NCBI RefSeq assembly: GCF_016653465.1
Contig: NZ_NHSQ01000132.1
Span: 1 to 64,000 of the forward strand
Length of the DNA: 64,000 nt
Source of the DNA: Thiocystis minor
GTDB lineage: Bacteria > Pseudomonadota > Gammaproteobacteria > Chromatiales > Chromatiaceae
Reading direction: 5' to 3'
Shown one piece after another: positions 1 through 9,654 of this stretch (its first letter is position 1; each line of letters begins with the position of its first letter). Position numbers and translations under genes: made by a program. Under the pieces are notes generated by a model, which was given only the letters and a program-made list of their open reading frames with translations, had not been told where the DNA came from and did no database searches.

Positions 1-1
1 C

Positions 2-652
2 ATCAAGCCCATGCTATCGGTTCCGGAATTCGCTGGGCGAGGACGAAAGCCAACCAAACTTCAAGCTGATCGCGACCCCACTCAAGTGAGATGGTATGCC
101 AAACATCTCCATCCTTTCCAATGGAGCACAATTGCCGTTCGCAATGGGACCAAAGGGCCGATCACGCTGTCCGTTCATACCGCTCCCGTGTGGGTCTGGG
201 ATGGCGAGTCGGAGCGCGTGACCGAGCGGGTATTGGTCATCAGCCGAAATCACGCGGACAACAAGATCAAATACTCACTCAGTAATGTTGATGATCGGAG
301 CACCCCGATCGAAAGACTGGCCTACATGCAAGCACAGCGCTATTGGGTTGAACGGGCATTTCAAGAAGCCAAAAGCGAATTGGGGATGTCAGATTATCAA
401 GTCAGAAAATGGAATGCCTGGCACCATCACATGGCACTGGTGATGTTGTCGTTGTCCTTTGTTGTTAAAGAGCGCATATTGCACAAAGCTGACTATCCGC
501 TGGTGAGTTGCCGCGATATTCGGCTTCTCATTATCGCATTACTACTCAAAAATCCGGATGCAGTCGAAAAAAGAATCGAGCAAATGCGGGTCAGGCATGA
601 GCAAAGACGCAAGGATATCGAACGCCATTACAAGCTGACTGCAACAGGATAG
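2..652 (+). pseudogene. DDE transposase, C-terminal part (IS701/IS4-like)
   Basis: This frame is open from the window edge, so the 5' part lies outside and the visible piece is about 216 residues. The segment YWVERAFQEAKSELGM followed by a WHHH stretch and a hydrophobic helix is typical of the region carrying the catalytic Glu of IS4/IS701-supergroup transposases, which cut and paste their element. Only this C-terminal part is visible, so whether the gene is intact cannot be judged. It marks the left end of the window as mobile DNA next to the tRNA-Ser-linked element. The IS family is inferred from the motif only. Confidence 0.75.
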
Positions 653-1112
653 TCAATATGCCTGAATGCAAAGTGACAAAGTAGAAGTAGACAGAAACTA
701 GGAAGCTAGAAACAGCGCTGTCAGAGACAGCGACTTGAAACGCAGGAATTAGGGACTAGGAGGTTTGGAACGAAGGGACTAAGAAGCTAGAACAGTGGCT
801 TGAACGCTGGTATTAGGAACGACTCTATCGATTGATAGAGGGCTTGGCAGCCTGTATTGCGAGACGAGGTACTTTGAGGAATAGGATTCTACGCCGATTC
901 ATGCGTAGTATACACTACTTTTATAAGTTATTTTTCATGTGGCGAATGAGTCAATCATTTGACGATGGCGGCAAAACTGTATCCAGGTGTGGCTTGGAAA
1001 CTCACCCAGTATTTGATCGCTTTGTTGGATGGGTGTTTAAAACCACCCACGATGCCTCTCGGTTGACAGGGTGGGTTTGAAACCCACCCTGCAACGCATT
1101 CTGCCGTGCCGA
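653..1112. other. Non-coding region with degenerate short repeats
   Basis: About 460 bases between the transposase and the ATPase gene hold no convincing gene. Positions 690-810 carry degenerate repeats built around GGAAGCTAGAA and GGGACTAGGAG. They resemble the short-unit tandem repeats seen elsewhere in this window. An 82-codon open frame at 832-1080 has no ribosome binding site or recognisable motif. Confidence 0.5.
1068..1090. repeat. Perfect 11-bp palindrome
   Basis: AGGGTGGGTTT and its exact reverse complement AAACCCACCCT are separated by one base, 23 bases downstream of the ATPase stop codon. A weaker copy (GGGTG then CACCC) lies at 1031-1048. There is no T-run on the minus strand, so it looks more like a REP-type palindrome than a terminator. 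Confidence 0.55.
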
Positions 1113-2870
1113 TTAACTCGCCAGTGCGAGTTTTTCTTCGACCGAGTAATGGGTTGTGCCATGGATTTTCCGTGTCGTCAGCGTGTAGCCATCAATGTTC
1201 CGACCTACGAGCCGCTTGAGTGAGATGCCAATCGAGTTGACGTTACTCCAGCCTTTCTGCGGTGGATGCCCGCTCAGATAATCGGCGTACATTTCTTTCA
1301 GTCGCTCGCTTTCTTGATGGCTGGATGCCGCTTGGAGCGTGACGGAGGTTTCCCCTTTTCTCACCAAATCCTGTGCTCGAAATGCCTTGCCGATACCAAA
1401 TCCGTGGATCAGGCCGAGCATCCAAGAGAACATCTGCTCATAGTCTGGCGACTGTTCACGTAAATCGTCGAACTTGGTAACAGGATCAGTAACCCCGGCA
1501 CGGAGCAAAGGCCAACGGACCATCTCATCCCATTGATGGAATCCGGATGGCCGTGCCTCCATCTCTACCTCACGGTGTCCATGCAAGATCGAGAGTGCGG
1601 CCTGCATCCAGCGCGTTCGATGGTTCAAGACGTGGCTGATGACATGAGGATGCGTGAAGCGTCGTTGTTCTGGGCGCGCGTCCTGAGATGTCAGGCGCAC
1701 TTCCAGTAAGCGCCGACTGAGATCCATGTCGGTTGTGATGTTGTTGCCAGTGATCAGGAACGTGGCGTTGGTAGGCAGCGCTGCCATTTTCGAGAAACCC
1801 AGAATCCGGCCTGTGTGCGTCGGAGAGGTGATCGCTTTCGCTAAGACCGGACTCGAAATCTTGTGTGCATCGGGGATGTTGTCGAAACACACGATAGGCA
1901 CGGACGCGATCAGCATGGCGGTTAATTCTTTGTTCTGCTCTGCCACGTTCTCCGACATCGACGCTACAGGTAGATCATGGCCCGTCACCAACAGATGAAT
2001 CATCCTCGCAAGCGTTGTTTTTCCACTCCCTTGCGTACTGGCGTTGATCATAAAGCCTGGGGCCATATCCAGAGTCTTGCGCTCAATCACGGTTAAGACG
2101 AGAGCTAGCGCCGCCGCTGCATCCGTCTCTGTGGCAAACTCGAACTCGCCAAGCATCTCCTCGCGCAGAATATGGACACCTTCCTCTGGCGTCATCTCGC
2201 CAGGCGCTTCAAACGTGATACCACCGAAATACACGTAGATGCCAGAGTCCGTGTGTAGTCCCTCCTCAATCAAGAGTTCCCCGTTGGGCAGTACCAACGG
2301 ATGCGTCACGAGTCCGACAGTCTCAGGAAAGTGACTATCGGGGTTATCGAGAATGAGAGGCACCAGCTTGCTTGGAACCTCGATGGGTTCCCAACCTTTC
2401 TTCTTGGCATTGGACATGAACGTGGCGCTTTGATCGATGCGCAGCAGCATCGCCGCTTTTTCGTAAGGCACGAGGCTCGGGATACTCGGCGCTTTCGTTT
2501 TCACATCGCCGATGGCATGGAAGTAACGCGGACTCGTGGCCGCGATGTAGCAGTGAATACCACCGTGGCGCAACACCTCTGATTTACCAGGAATGGTTCG
2601 GACGGCATCCTCAACGCTCGTGACCATCTGTGTGAGATTGGGCTTCGTGTAATCGCAGTAGATAATCCGTCGTCCATCCGCGCTGTATTCGGGGATGCGG
2701 TCCTGATCGTCGCTCTCTCCATCTTCGGCGGCGTGGTCGTCAACGTTTTGCTCTGGCGCGGCGTCAACAGCACTGCTCCAGTAGCCTGCCGGTAACTCAG
2801 TAAGCGTTCCATCGCTTGGGAGCGCCAGCGAAAAATCCCCGGTTTCTTGTGTCATGTCTGTCATGGTCAT
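1113..2870 (-). CDS. AAA+ ATPase of an integrated element (primase/helicase-like)
   Basis: A 585-residue protein with a clear P-loop ATPase core in its second half. Walker A is GSGKTT at 281-286, Walker B is VCFDN at about 327-331, a sensor-like GNN lies near 376, and a double arginine at about 386-387 could be the arginine finger. The N-terminal 270 residues are acidic at first and otherwise unfamiliar. This layout matches helicase-type ATPases of phage satellites and integrative plasmids, which load at an origin for element replication (family knowledge). It is the last gene of a minus-strand series after the HTH gene and the 221-residue protein. No ribosome binding site is obvious before the first ATG, and in-frame ATGs at codons 3 and 6 are alternative starts. 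A replication role is inferred. Confidence 0.6.
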   Translation of the reverse strand: MTMTDMTQETGDFSLALPSDGTLTELPAGYWSSAVDAAPEQNVDDHAAEDGESDDQDRIPEYSADGRRIIYCDYTKPNLTQMVTSVEDAVRTIPGKSEVLRHGGIHCYIAATSPRYFHAIGDVKTKAPSIPSLVPYEKAAMLLRIDQSATFMSNAKKKGWEPIEVPSKLVPLILDNPDSHFPETVGLVTHPLVLPNGELLIEEGLHTDSGIYVYFGGITFEAPGEMTPEEGVHILREEMLGEFEFATETDAAAALALVLTVIERKTLDMAPGFMINASTQGSGKTTLARMIHLLVTGHDLPVASMSENVAEQNKELTAMLIASVPIVCFDNIPDAHKISSPVLAKAITSPTHTGRILGFSKMAALPTNATFLITGNNITTDMDLSRRLLEVRLTSQDARPEQRRFTHPHVISHVLNHRTRWMQAALSILHGHREVEMEARPSGFHQWDEMVRWPLLRAGVTDPVTKFDDLREQSPDYEQMFSWMLGLIHGFGIGKAFRAQDLVRKGETSVTLQAASSHQESERLKEMYADYLSGHPPQKGWSNVNSIGISLKRLVGRNIDGYTLTTRKIHGTTHYSVEEKLALAS

Positions 2871-2987
2871 TTTGCTCTATTTGGTTGCCGGCTATATCGC
2901 CGGTAGAGCAAGTGTCCGCGCAAGAACAGGGGGATTATCAGTGGACAGTGGGGGGACAGAGGTGATAGACCGAAAAGATGATTATTT

Positions 2988-3653
2988 TCAGAGCGTTCCC
3001 AAGACTGGCAGATTTTTTGCCCAGGCTGGTGTCTTGCTAGGCTTCAGATAATCGCGGAGCGTCTGCTCATACACCTGCCACTTCGCAGCCATGTCGGACG
3101 CCACAGGGTCTTTAGAACTGCCCCGAGCGATCAACGCAATTGCCTCGGCATAGGCCAGTATCATCCTTGGCTGCACATTAGGACCAGGAAGATCGGTTTC
3201 CGCTGCTGTCGGTACTGCGTACCAATAACGGGGTGGGTTTGCGTGGTAAAAGAAAAGCGGTTTCTGGTGGCATCTGGTGAGGCCATCCTCATCGAACGAC
3301 AACAAATCTTCTGGGACGAAGAGACACGACAAATAGCGCGTTCCATCGCAAGTCTGCACGGCATTCTCGCTGAAGAAGAATTCGCTCTCGCAGAATTCAT
3401 CGATGGATAGTGATATTGGCTCTCGATCAGAGTGGCCTTCTGGCCAGCCGAAACACGCCAAGTTATCGGCGTCGCAGAGTTCCCGAATGCTGCTGATGGA
3501 TTTCCGATGCAGCTCCTCCCATTTTTCCGCATGGCCTTGCAGCATGTTGGGGACGAGCGATCTGAACTCGTTGAGATCTTTTTTCGAGAGAACCATTTCG
3601 ATTAGGCGTCCAACGAGTAGCGGCTCGTCAATCATCCCAGGGTGTAACAACAT
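2988..3653 (-). CDS. Hypothetical protein of the integrated element
   Basis: A 221-residue soluble protein that I do not recognise. It has no signal peptide or membrane segment, and its most distinctive stretches are FFYHANPPRYWYAVP near the middle and a C-terminal KPSKTPAWAKNLP. The start is well supported, because GGAG sits eight bases before the ATG. It lies between the AlpA-like regulator and the AAA+ ATPase on the same strand, so it is probably an accessory or replication protein of the same mobile element. That role rests on position only. Confidence 0.6.
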   Translation of the reverse strand: MLLHPGMIDEPLLVGRLIEMVLSKKDLNEFRSLVPNMLQGHAEKWEELHRKSISSIRELCDADNLACFGWPEGHSDREPISLSIDEFCESEFFFSENAVQTCDGTRYLSCLFVPEDLLSFDEDGLTRCHQKPLFFYHANPPRYWYAVPTAAETDLPGPNVQPRMILAYAEAIALIARGSSKDPVASDMAAKWQVYEQTLRDYLKPSKTPAWAKNLPVLGTL

Positions 3654-3687
3654 GCCTGCTCTCCATCTACTTAGGTACGCTTCGACA

Positions 3688-3713
3688 GCCTCGCCGGTGT
3701 CAACCGGCGAGGC
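3688..3713 (-). other. Hairpin between the HTH gene and the next gene
   Basis: GCCTCGCCGGT and ACCGGCGAGGC form a perfect 11-bp GC-rich stem with a four-base loop, placed between two co-directional genes. No T-run follows on the minus strand. It could slow transcription, protect the upstream mRNA or be a processing site, lowering expression of the two downstream genes relative to the regulator. Confidence 0.55.
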
Positions 3714-3723
3714 GCAGCATCGT

Positions 3724-3915
3724 TTAGTGCAAGGTTATCCTCTGTGCGGATAACCATGCCTGCTCGTCTTCCACAAGAATGCGTGTGGCGGTGCCAACCT
3801 TGATGATAGGTGGCATCAGCCCCGTTTTGACGTTGCGGTAAAACGTCGAACGATGGATGTTGTACTTCGTGCAAAAATCAGCAATGGTCATTGCCGTTGG
3901 ATTGTGGGGCTGCAT
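3724..3915 (-). CDS. AlpA/excisionase-like helix-turn-helix protein
   Basis: A 63-residue DNA-binding protein. The order is an N-terminal helix-turn-helix (IADFCTKYNIHRSTFYRNVK), then GLMPPIIKVG and a conserved ILVEDEQAWL segment. This is the arrangement of AlpA/MerR-like regulators of P4-type satellites and integrative elements, which control integrase or excision genes. The start at 3915 is chosen because GGAGG lies seven bases upstream. The frame stays open to an ATG at 4065, but that start has no ribosome binding site. It is the first gene after the promoter at 4177-4204. No integrase is present beside it, which is unusual for such a module. Confidence 0.75.
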   Translation of the reverse strand: MQPHNPTAMTIADFCTKYNIHRSTFYRNVKTGLMPPIIKVGTATRILVEDEQAWLSAQRITLH

Positions 3916-4176
3916 CAGCAGACCTCCGTTAGCAGAGGTCTCAACCAGATGCCAGTCACGGCAGAAACCGCTGGTAGCGGTGTGTCGCTTGCTAGACGAC
4001 GGCGGGGGTTGAATCATTCCCGAGTGCGAACTCTCTGGCTGATCAAACCAGATCAAATGTTCCATCTGCGAGTAGCATAGGACGTGGAGGGCGTGAGCCT
4101 ATCTCTCAGCGGTCAAGATTGCCGGAGATCCTGCGGATGTATGCGCTTTGTGTTGCAGGCCAACAAAGCGGAATTC

Positions 4177-4204
4177 ATCATACGCTTTGATTTTTGGATG
4201 TCAA
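4177..4204 (-). promoter_or_regulatory. Sigma-70 promoter of the element operon
   Basis: On the minus strand TTGACA (4199-4204) and TATGAT (4177-4182) are separated by 16 bases. The -35 is a perfect match and the -10 matches five of six positions. Transcription would start near 4170 and read into the AlpA-like gene after a leader of roughly 255 bases. Confidence 0.75.
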
Positions 4205-4280
4205 CTAGGCACAGCGAAATCGTGTCGCAACGTGTCGCTGCCAATCGCACCAGAGATGGCGGGTAGGTTGGCGGGTAGAA

Positions 4281-4306
4281 AATAAAAACGCGCTCTAAGG
4301 CGCGTT
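4281..4306 (-). terminator. Terminator of tRNA-Ser
   Basis: Read on the minus strand, AACGCGC, a six-base loop and GCGCGTT are followed by a T-rich run, directly downstream of the tRNA-Ser 3' end. This is a classic intrinsic terminator. Confidence 0.85.
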
Positions 4307-4319
4307 ATTGCTGCATGAT

Positions 4320-4411
4320 TGGCGGAGAGAGAGGGATTCGAACCCTCGATAGGTTTTAAAGCCTATACTCCCTTAGCAGGGGAGCGCCTTCAGCCGCTCG
4401 GCCATCTCTCC
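4320..4411 (-). tRNA. serV: tRNA-Ser(GCT)
   Basis: The 92-base gene has the seven-base acceptor stem GGAGAGA/TCTCTCC, the long variable arm of class II tRNAs, the T-loop GGTTCGAATCC, an encoded CCA and the anticodon loop CTGCTAA, which gives anticodon GCT. It sits downstream of csrA in the same position as serV in Escherichia coli. Such genes are common attachment sites, consistent with the mobile-element genes that follow its 3' end. Confidence 0.95.
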
Positions 4412-4477
4412 AGTAACAGATTTCCTGATTCCTAGCGATTAGGCGAACTTAAGAAAGTTTCCTAACGATCATCCTGA

Positions 4478-4550
4478 TAGGCTGTTTAGTGACCTGACAC
4501 ATCAACTCACTAGGAGTGATCAAGTAGTCTTGATCAGACTAAACATCCTA
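4478..4550. repeat. 73-bp two-level imperfect palindrome
   Basis: The outer arms TAGG-C-TGTTTAGT (4478-4490) and ACTAAACA-T-CCTA (4538-4550) pair with one mismatch. Inside lies a second perfect hairpin, TGATCAAG-TAGT-CTTGATCA (4517-4536). It lies between csrA and tRNA-Ser. It could be a miniature element, an attachment-site relic or a structured RNA, but nothing here decides which. Confidence 0.6.
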
Positions 4551-4575
4551 CCATGGCAGACATGGTTTTTCCAAC

Positions 4576-4794
4576 TCAATCTAGTTGGCCGGGATGCCCC
4601 ATTAGCATCTCACCTTGTCCTACCTCAGCCTGTTCCCGCTTGATCCGCTCGTAAATTTCTTCACGATGCACGGATACTTCCCTGGGTGCGTTGACGCCAA
4701 TGCGAACTTGATTGCCTTTGACCCCAAGGACGGTTACGGTTACTTCATCACCGATCATAAGCGTTTCACCTACGCGGCGAGTCAAGATTAACAT
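4576..4794 (-). CDS. csrA: Carbon storage regulator CsrA
   Basis: A 72-residue protein beginning [16 protein letters not shown], the invariant start of CsrA. The beta strands ([17 protein letters not shown]), the [13 protein letters not shown] core and a variable acidic tail follow. CsrA dimers bind GGA motifs in mRNA leaders to repress or stabilise translation and so control carbon metabolism, biofilm and motility. The start is preceded by an AAGGGAG ribosome binding site. It lies between lysC and tRNA-Ser in the conserved recA-recX-alaS-csrA-serV neighbourhood. A short inverted repeat (CCAACT/AGTTGG, 4571-4588) overlaps its stop codon. Confidence 0.97.
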   Translation of the reverse strand: MLILTRRVGETLMIGDEVTVTVLGVKGNQVRIGVNAPREVSVHREEIYERIKREQAEVGQGEMLMGHPGQLD

Positions 4795-4900
4795 CGTTAC
4801 TTTCTCCCTTCTTCAACCTAGTATTCCGATTCGATGATCCGCCCAAACCGGCAGCCCCGACCTGCTCAAGGGCCGCTCCCCGGAGGGCTGAATCACCTCC

Positions 4901-4924
4901 AGACCATGTATAGACAAATGGTCT
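4901..4924. promoter_or_regulatory. Inverted repeat upstream of csrA
   Basis: AGACCAT and ATGGTCT flank a ten-base spacer about 110 bases before the csrA start. On the minus strand TTGCAA and TATACA elements 16 bases apart overlap this repeat, so it may be an operator over a csrA promoter. Both the promoter and the regulation are inferred from weak matches. Confidence 0.35.
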
Positions 4925-5063
4925 TATGTTGCAATTCTAGCAATTGCGGCGGCATCGCCATAGTCTTTTTCTTTCCTGCAATAATATTTAGCCAAGGAAA
5001 TCGCTCGCAAGGTCGTCACAGGATAGTTTTCAGACCAGTGCTCAGCCGTTCCATCTTGACGAC

Positions 5064-6293
5064 TCAGACTGGCGTATCACGATCAAGGCCAAAGGCTTCG
5101 TGAAGTGTCCGCACGCCCAGTTCCAGATATTTTTCATCCACCACAACCGAAATCTTGATTTCAGAAGTCGAGATCATGCGGATATTGATCCCCTCCCCGG
5201 CCAGACTGGCAAACATCTGGCTGGCGATTCCGGCATGGCTGCGCATCCCGACCCCGACCAATGAAATCTTGACGATCCGCGCATCGCCGAGCACCTGACG
5301 CGCGCCAAGTATTTCAGCGGTACTCTGGAGAATTTCAAGTGCGCGCGCATAGTCGTTGCGATGGACGGTGAAAGTAAAATCCGTCGTAATTTCCTGGGCG
5401 GCGATGTTTTGGATGATCATGTCAACTTCGATGTTGGCGTCCGCGATCGGTCCCAGAATCCGGTGCGCCACGCCGGGCTGATCCGGCACACCGAGCACGG
5501 TCAGCTTGGCCTCGTCGCGACTGAAGGCGATTCCGGAAATCTTGGCGTCTTCCACAATATCTTCCTCGAAGGTGATCAGGGTGCCCTCGCCCTCGTCGAA
5601 GCTGGAGAGCACGCGCAAGGGAACCCGGTATTTGCCGGCGAACTCGACCGAGCGGATTTGCAGAACCTTGGAGCCAAGGCTCGCCATTTCCAGCATCTCC
5701 TCGAAAGTGATGCGGTCGAGTTTGCGGGCCTTGGGTTCGACGCGCGGGTCCGTCGTATAGACCCCGTCGACGTCGGTATAGATCTGACATTCGTCGGCCG
5801 TGAGCGCGGCGGCGATGGCAACCGCAGAGGTGTCCGAGCCGCCGCGCCCCAGGGTGGTGATATCGCCGTGTTCGTCGATGCCCTGAAAACCGGCGATCAC
5901 GACCACGCGCCCGGCGTCCAGGTCAGCCCGCACCCGCGCCGCGTCGATGTCGCGGATACGTGCCTTGTTATGGGCGCTGTCGGTCAGGATATGCACCTGA
6001 CCGCCGGTATAGGAGCGCGCCGGACAGCCCTTGGCGGCGAGCGCCATGCTCAACAGCGCGATGGTGACCTGCTCGCCGGTGGACAGCAGCACGTCGAGTT
6101 CACGCGGTTCCGGGCGTTCCTGGATCTGCTTGGCCAGCCCGATCAGGCGATCGGTCTCGCCCGACATGGCGGAGAGCACGACCACGACCCGATGCCCCTG
6201 GTCGGTCCAACGTTTGACCCGGTCGGCAACCCGGTGGATGCGTTCGACGCTCCCCACCGAGGTTCCACCGTATTTCTGCACAATCAGCGCCAT
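5064..6293 (-). CDS. lysC: Aspartate kinase
   Basis: A 409-residue monofunctional aspartate kinase, which phosphorylates aspartate as the first step toward lysine, threonine, methionine and diaminopimelate. The kinase signature KYGGTSVG is at residues 7-14 and TTLGRGGSDTSA lies in the nucleotide/substrate site. Two ACT regulatory domains occupy the last 150 residues (VLGVPDQPGVAHRILGPIAD and KISLVGVGMRSHAGIASQMF), as expected for feedback inhibition by lysine or threonine. Its length matches the proteobacterial single-function type. It is placed between alaS and csrA, where enterobacteria have no such gene, and may be transcribed with csrA. Confidence 0.95.
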   Translation of the reverse strand: MALIVQKYGGTSVGSVERIHRVADRVKRWTDQGHRVVVVLSAMSGETDRLIGLAKQIQERPEPRELDVLLSTGEQVTIALLSMALAAKGCPARSYTGGQVHILTDSAHNKARIRDIDAARVRADLDAGRVVVIAGFQGIDEHGDITTLGRGGSDTSAVAIAAALTADECQIYTDVDGVYTTDPRVEPKARKLDRITFEEMLEMASLGSKVLQIRSVEFAGKYRVPLRVLSSFDEGEGTLITFEEDIVEDAKISGIAFSRDEAKLTVLGVPDQPGVAHRILGPIADANIEVDMIIQNIAAQEITTDFTFTVHRNDYARALEILQSTAEILGARQVLGDARIVKISLVGVGMRSHAGIASQMFASLAGEGINIRMISTSEIKISVVVDEKYLELGVRTLHEAFGLDRDTPV

Positions 6294-6396
6294 CAGTTGT
6301 TCCAGCTTAGTTAGAAAATCGCCTTAAGACGATGTCCGGGAAACATCGATCTGGATGTCTAGTGCAACTGTGCGAAAGTCCCAGGACCGTCTCAGT

Positions 6397-6483
<87 letters not shown>

Positions 6484-6530
6484 AGGCCACGGTCTCGGAA
6501 CTTGGGCAGGCAGCAAAGCACTCGCCAGCT

Positions 6531-9137
6531 TCATCCGGCCAGCCGGCTTCTCACCCAGCCATCCACCAACTCCAGGGCGGCGGGCAGACCCGCGGGATCG
6601 TTCCCGCCAGCCTGCGCCATATCCGCCCGCCCGCCGCCCTTGCCGCCGACCTTCCCGGCAACCAGGCCGATGAGTTCGCCGGCCTTGAGCCGATCGGTCA
6701 GATCCTTGGTGACCCCGGCCACCAGACTGACCTTGCCGTCCGACTCCGTGGCCAGGACGACCACGGCGGAGCCGAGTTTGTCCTTGATCTGATCGAGCGT
6801 GGTCCGCAGGCTCTTGGGATCGGCGCCATCGAGCCGGGCGGCGAGCACCTTGACGCCTTCCACCAGGATCGCCTGCGAGGCGAGATCCTGACCGGCGGAA
6901 CTGGCGAGCTTGGATTTGATCTGCTCCAGTTCCTTTTCGAGCCGGCGCGCGCGCTCCATCAACTGCATGACGCGCTCGTCGACCTCCTCGCGTCCGCCCT
7001 TGAGCAGCCCGGCGAGGCGCAACAGACGATCCTCGTCGGCCTCGACCGAGTCCAGCGCCACGGCGCCCGTGGCGGCCTCGATGCGGCGCACGCCGGAAGC
7101 GATCCCGCCCTCGGCGAGAATCTTGACCAGACCGATGTCGCCGACCGCCTTGACGTGGGTGCCGCCGCAGAGTTCGGTGGAGAAGTCGCCCATGCGCAGC
7201 ACGCGCACCTGCTCGGAATATTTTTCGCCGAAGAGCGCGACGGCCCCGGACGCCTTGGCGTCCTCCAGATTCATGATCCGGGTTTCGACCAGATGATTGG
7301 CGCGAACCTCGCGATTGACCAGACGTTCGATGGTCAGCAACTGCTCGCGCGTGACCGGCTCGAAATGCGAAAAATCGAACCGCAGACGCTCCGGTCCCAC
7401 CAGCGAGCCCTTCTGCTGGACATGCTCGCCCAGAACTTGGCGCAAGGCGGCATGCAGGAGATGGGTCGCCGAATGGTTCAGTGCGATCGCCGAACGTCGT
7501 GCCGCGTCCACGCGCGCATCGACCCGGTCGCCGACGGTCAATTGACCCTCGGTGACGCGCCCGATGTGGATCACGACTCCCTCGCCTTTCTTTTGGGTGT
7601 CAAGCACCTCGAACCGGGCCGTCTCTGTGGTTAGCCAGCCACGGTCGCCGACCTGTCCGCCGGACTCGCCATAAAAGGGCGTGAGATCCAGGATCGCCAG
7701 TCCCTCTTGGTCGGCGTCCAGGGTGTCGCAGGAATGGCCATCGCGGTAGAGCGCAACCACCGTCGCCTCTTCCTGGAGCCGTTCATAGCCGCAGAAATCG
7801 GTCTCGCCCTGGATCTGGATATCCAGCGTCTGCGTGGCGCCGAATTGGCTCGCGGCACGGGCGCGCTCTTTCTGCTGCCCCATCGCCGCGTCGAAACCCT
7901 CCATATCCAGGCTCAAACTGCGCTCGCGCGCGATGTCCGCCGTGAGGTCGGTCGGAAAACCGAAGGTGTCGTAGAGCTTGAACACGGTCGCGCCGGGGAT
8001 GCGGTCGTCCGCAAGTCCTGCAATCGCCTCGTCCAGGATGCGCATGCCATGCTCCAGGGTCTCGGCGAAGCGTTCCTCCTCTAGCAGCACGATGCGTTCC
8101 ACCTGCGCCTGACTGGTCAGAAGTTCGGGATAGGCGGCGCCCATCTCCCTGACCAGCGGGGCCACCAGACGATGAAAGAAAGGCTCGGCGCAGCCCAGCC
8201 GGTAGCCATGCCGGATGGCCCGCCGCATGATGCGCCGCAACACATAGCCGCGTCCTTCGTTTCCGGGGGTGACGCCATCGACGATCAGAAAGGCCGCCGA
8301 GCGGATGTGATCGGCGATCACCCGCAGCGATTTATCCGCGCGGTCGGCGCAGGCGGTGACCTGGGCCGCCGCATCGATCAGGCGCCGGAAGAGGTCGATC
8401 TCATAATTGCTATGGATCCCCTGCATCACCGCCGCGAGGCGTTCCAGTCCCATGCCGGTATCGACCGAGGGACGCGGCAGCGGGGTCAGGTTGCCGTCGG
8501 CATCCCGGTTGAACTGCATGAAGACCAGATTCCAGATCTCGACATAGCGGTCGCCCTCGGCATCCGGGGAGCCGGGCGGTCCGCCGGGAATCTCGGGGCC
8601 GTGATCGTAGAAGATCTCAGAGCAGGGGCCGCAGGGGCCGGTCTCGCCCATCGACCAGAAATTATCCTTAGCGCCGCAGCGCGAGAAACGCGCGGGATCG
8701 ATGCCGATCTCGTTCAGCCAGATCGCCGCCGCCTCGTCGTCCTCGGTAAAGACCGTGATCCAGAGCTTCTCGGGCGGCAGGGTCAGTTCGCGGGTCAGAT
8801 AGTCCCAGGCGAACCCGATTGCCTCGCGCTTAAAATAATCGCCGAAGCTGAAGTTCCCGAGCATCTCGAAAAAGGTGTGATGCCGGGCGGTGTAGCCAAC
8901 GTTCTCCAGATCGTTATGCTTGCCGCCGGCGCGCACGCAACGCTGAGAACTGACAGCACGGGTGTAGGCCCGCCGTTCGCGACCCAGAAAAACCTCCTTG
9001 AACTGGACCATTCCGGCGTTGGTGAACAACAGGGTCGGATCGTTGGCGGGCACCAAGGGGCTGGACGCCACCCGCTCATGCTGGCGCTGCGCGAAATAGT
9101 CAAGGAAGCTCGCTCGAAGCTCTGCACTGGTCATCAT
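6531..9137 (-). CDS. alaS: Alanine--tRNA ligase
   Basis: The 868-residue enzyme charges tRNA-Ala with alanine and edits mischarged serine and glycine. The class II catalytic domain fills the N-terminal part ([20 protein letters not shown], then [14 protein letters not shown]). The editing domain carries the zinc-type ligands HSATHLLH and CGGTH, and a DHHA1 C-terminal domain ends with a glycine-rich [10 protein letters not shown] segment. Its length is close to the E. coli enzyme (876). Codon 2 is also ATG and could be the real start. It lies directly downstream of recX, as in many gammaproteobacteria. Confidence 0.97.
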   Translation of the reverse strand: MMTSAELRASFLDYFAQRQHERVASSPLVPANDPTLLFTNAGMVQFKEVFLGRERRAYTRAVSSQRCVRAGGKHNDLENVGYTARHHTFFEMLGNFSFGDYFKREAIGFAWDYLTRELTLPPEKLWITVFTEDDEAAAIWLNEIGIDPARFSRCGAKDNFWSMGETGPCGPCSEIFYDHGPEIPGGPPGSPDAEGDRYVEIWNLVFMQFNRDADGNLTPLPRPSVDTGMGLERLAAVMQGIHSNYEIDLFRRLIDAAAQVTACADRADKSLRVIADHIRSAAFLIVDGVTPGNEGRGYVLRRIMRRAIRHGYRLGCAEPFFHRLVAPLVREMGAAYPELLTSQAQVERIVLLEEERFAETLEHGMRILDEAIAGLADDRIPGATVFKLYDTFGFPTDLTADIARERSLSLDMEGFDAAMGQQKERARAASQFGATQTLDIQIQGETDFCGYERLQEEATVVALYRDGHSCDTLDADQEGLAILDLTPFYGESGGQVGDRGWLTTETARFEVLDTQKKGEGVVIHIGRVTEGQLTVGDRVDARVDAARRSAIALNHSATHLLHAALRQVLGEHVQQKGSLVGPERLRFDFSHFEPVTREQLLTIERLVNREVRANHLVETRIMNLEDAKASGAVALFGEKYSEQVRVLRMGDFSTELCGGTHVKAVGDIGLVKILAEGGIASGVRRIEAATGAVALDSVEADEDRLLRLAGLLKGGREEVDERVMQLMERARRLEKELEQIKSKLASSAGQDLASQAILVEGVKVLAARLDGADPKSLRTTLDQIKDKLGSAVVVLATESDGKVSLVAGVTKDLTDRLKAGELIGLVAGKVGGKGGGRADMAQAGGNDPAGLPAALELVDGWVRSRLAG

Positions 9138-9173
9138 TGGGAAGTCTCGAATGGACCGCTTGAGAGGGTCCGG

Positions 9174-9654
9174 TCAGTCAGGCCAGCGCAGGAAGCGCCG
9201 GATCGAATCCGTGGGAAAGCCTCGCTGCTCCAGGAAGCGGGCGCGTCGGCCATACTCGGCGTGATCGACGGGCGGCTCGGCACCGAAACGCCGATCGCAG
9301 GCGTCGGCCAGACAGGCCGGCCATTCGTCCCGCAGCGGTTCCAGCGCGCGCTCGATGAGGTCATCCTCAAGCCCTTTCTCGCGCAGCTCGCCGCGAATGC
9401 GCAGTGGACCGAAGCCCTTGCCAATCCGCTCAGCCACATAGTGTTCCGCCAGACGCACCTCATCGAGAGAGCCTTCGGCCACCAGACGATCAAGCGCCGC
9501 GTCAATGTCCTCCTCGGCAAAACCGCGCGCGGCAAGTTTGCGCGCCAATTCCCGCCGCGCATGCTCGCGGATCGCGAGCAGCTTCAGGGCCAGGCGTTCG
9601 ATCGCCGCCGCCGGATCTGCCTCGTTCGTCTCTTGGGCCTGAACGCTCAGAATT

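Noticed and set aside
832-1080. 82-codon open frame on the plus strand
   Set aside because: No ribosome binding site, no motif, and it runs through a palindrome; composition looks random.
5361-6314. 317-codon plus-strand frame
   Set aside because: Antisense to lysC, with no ribosome binding site or domain.
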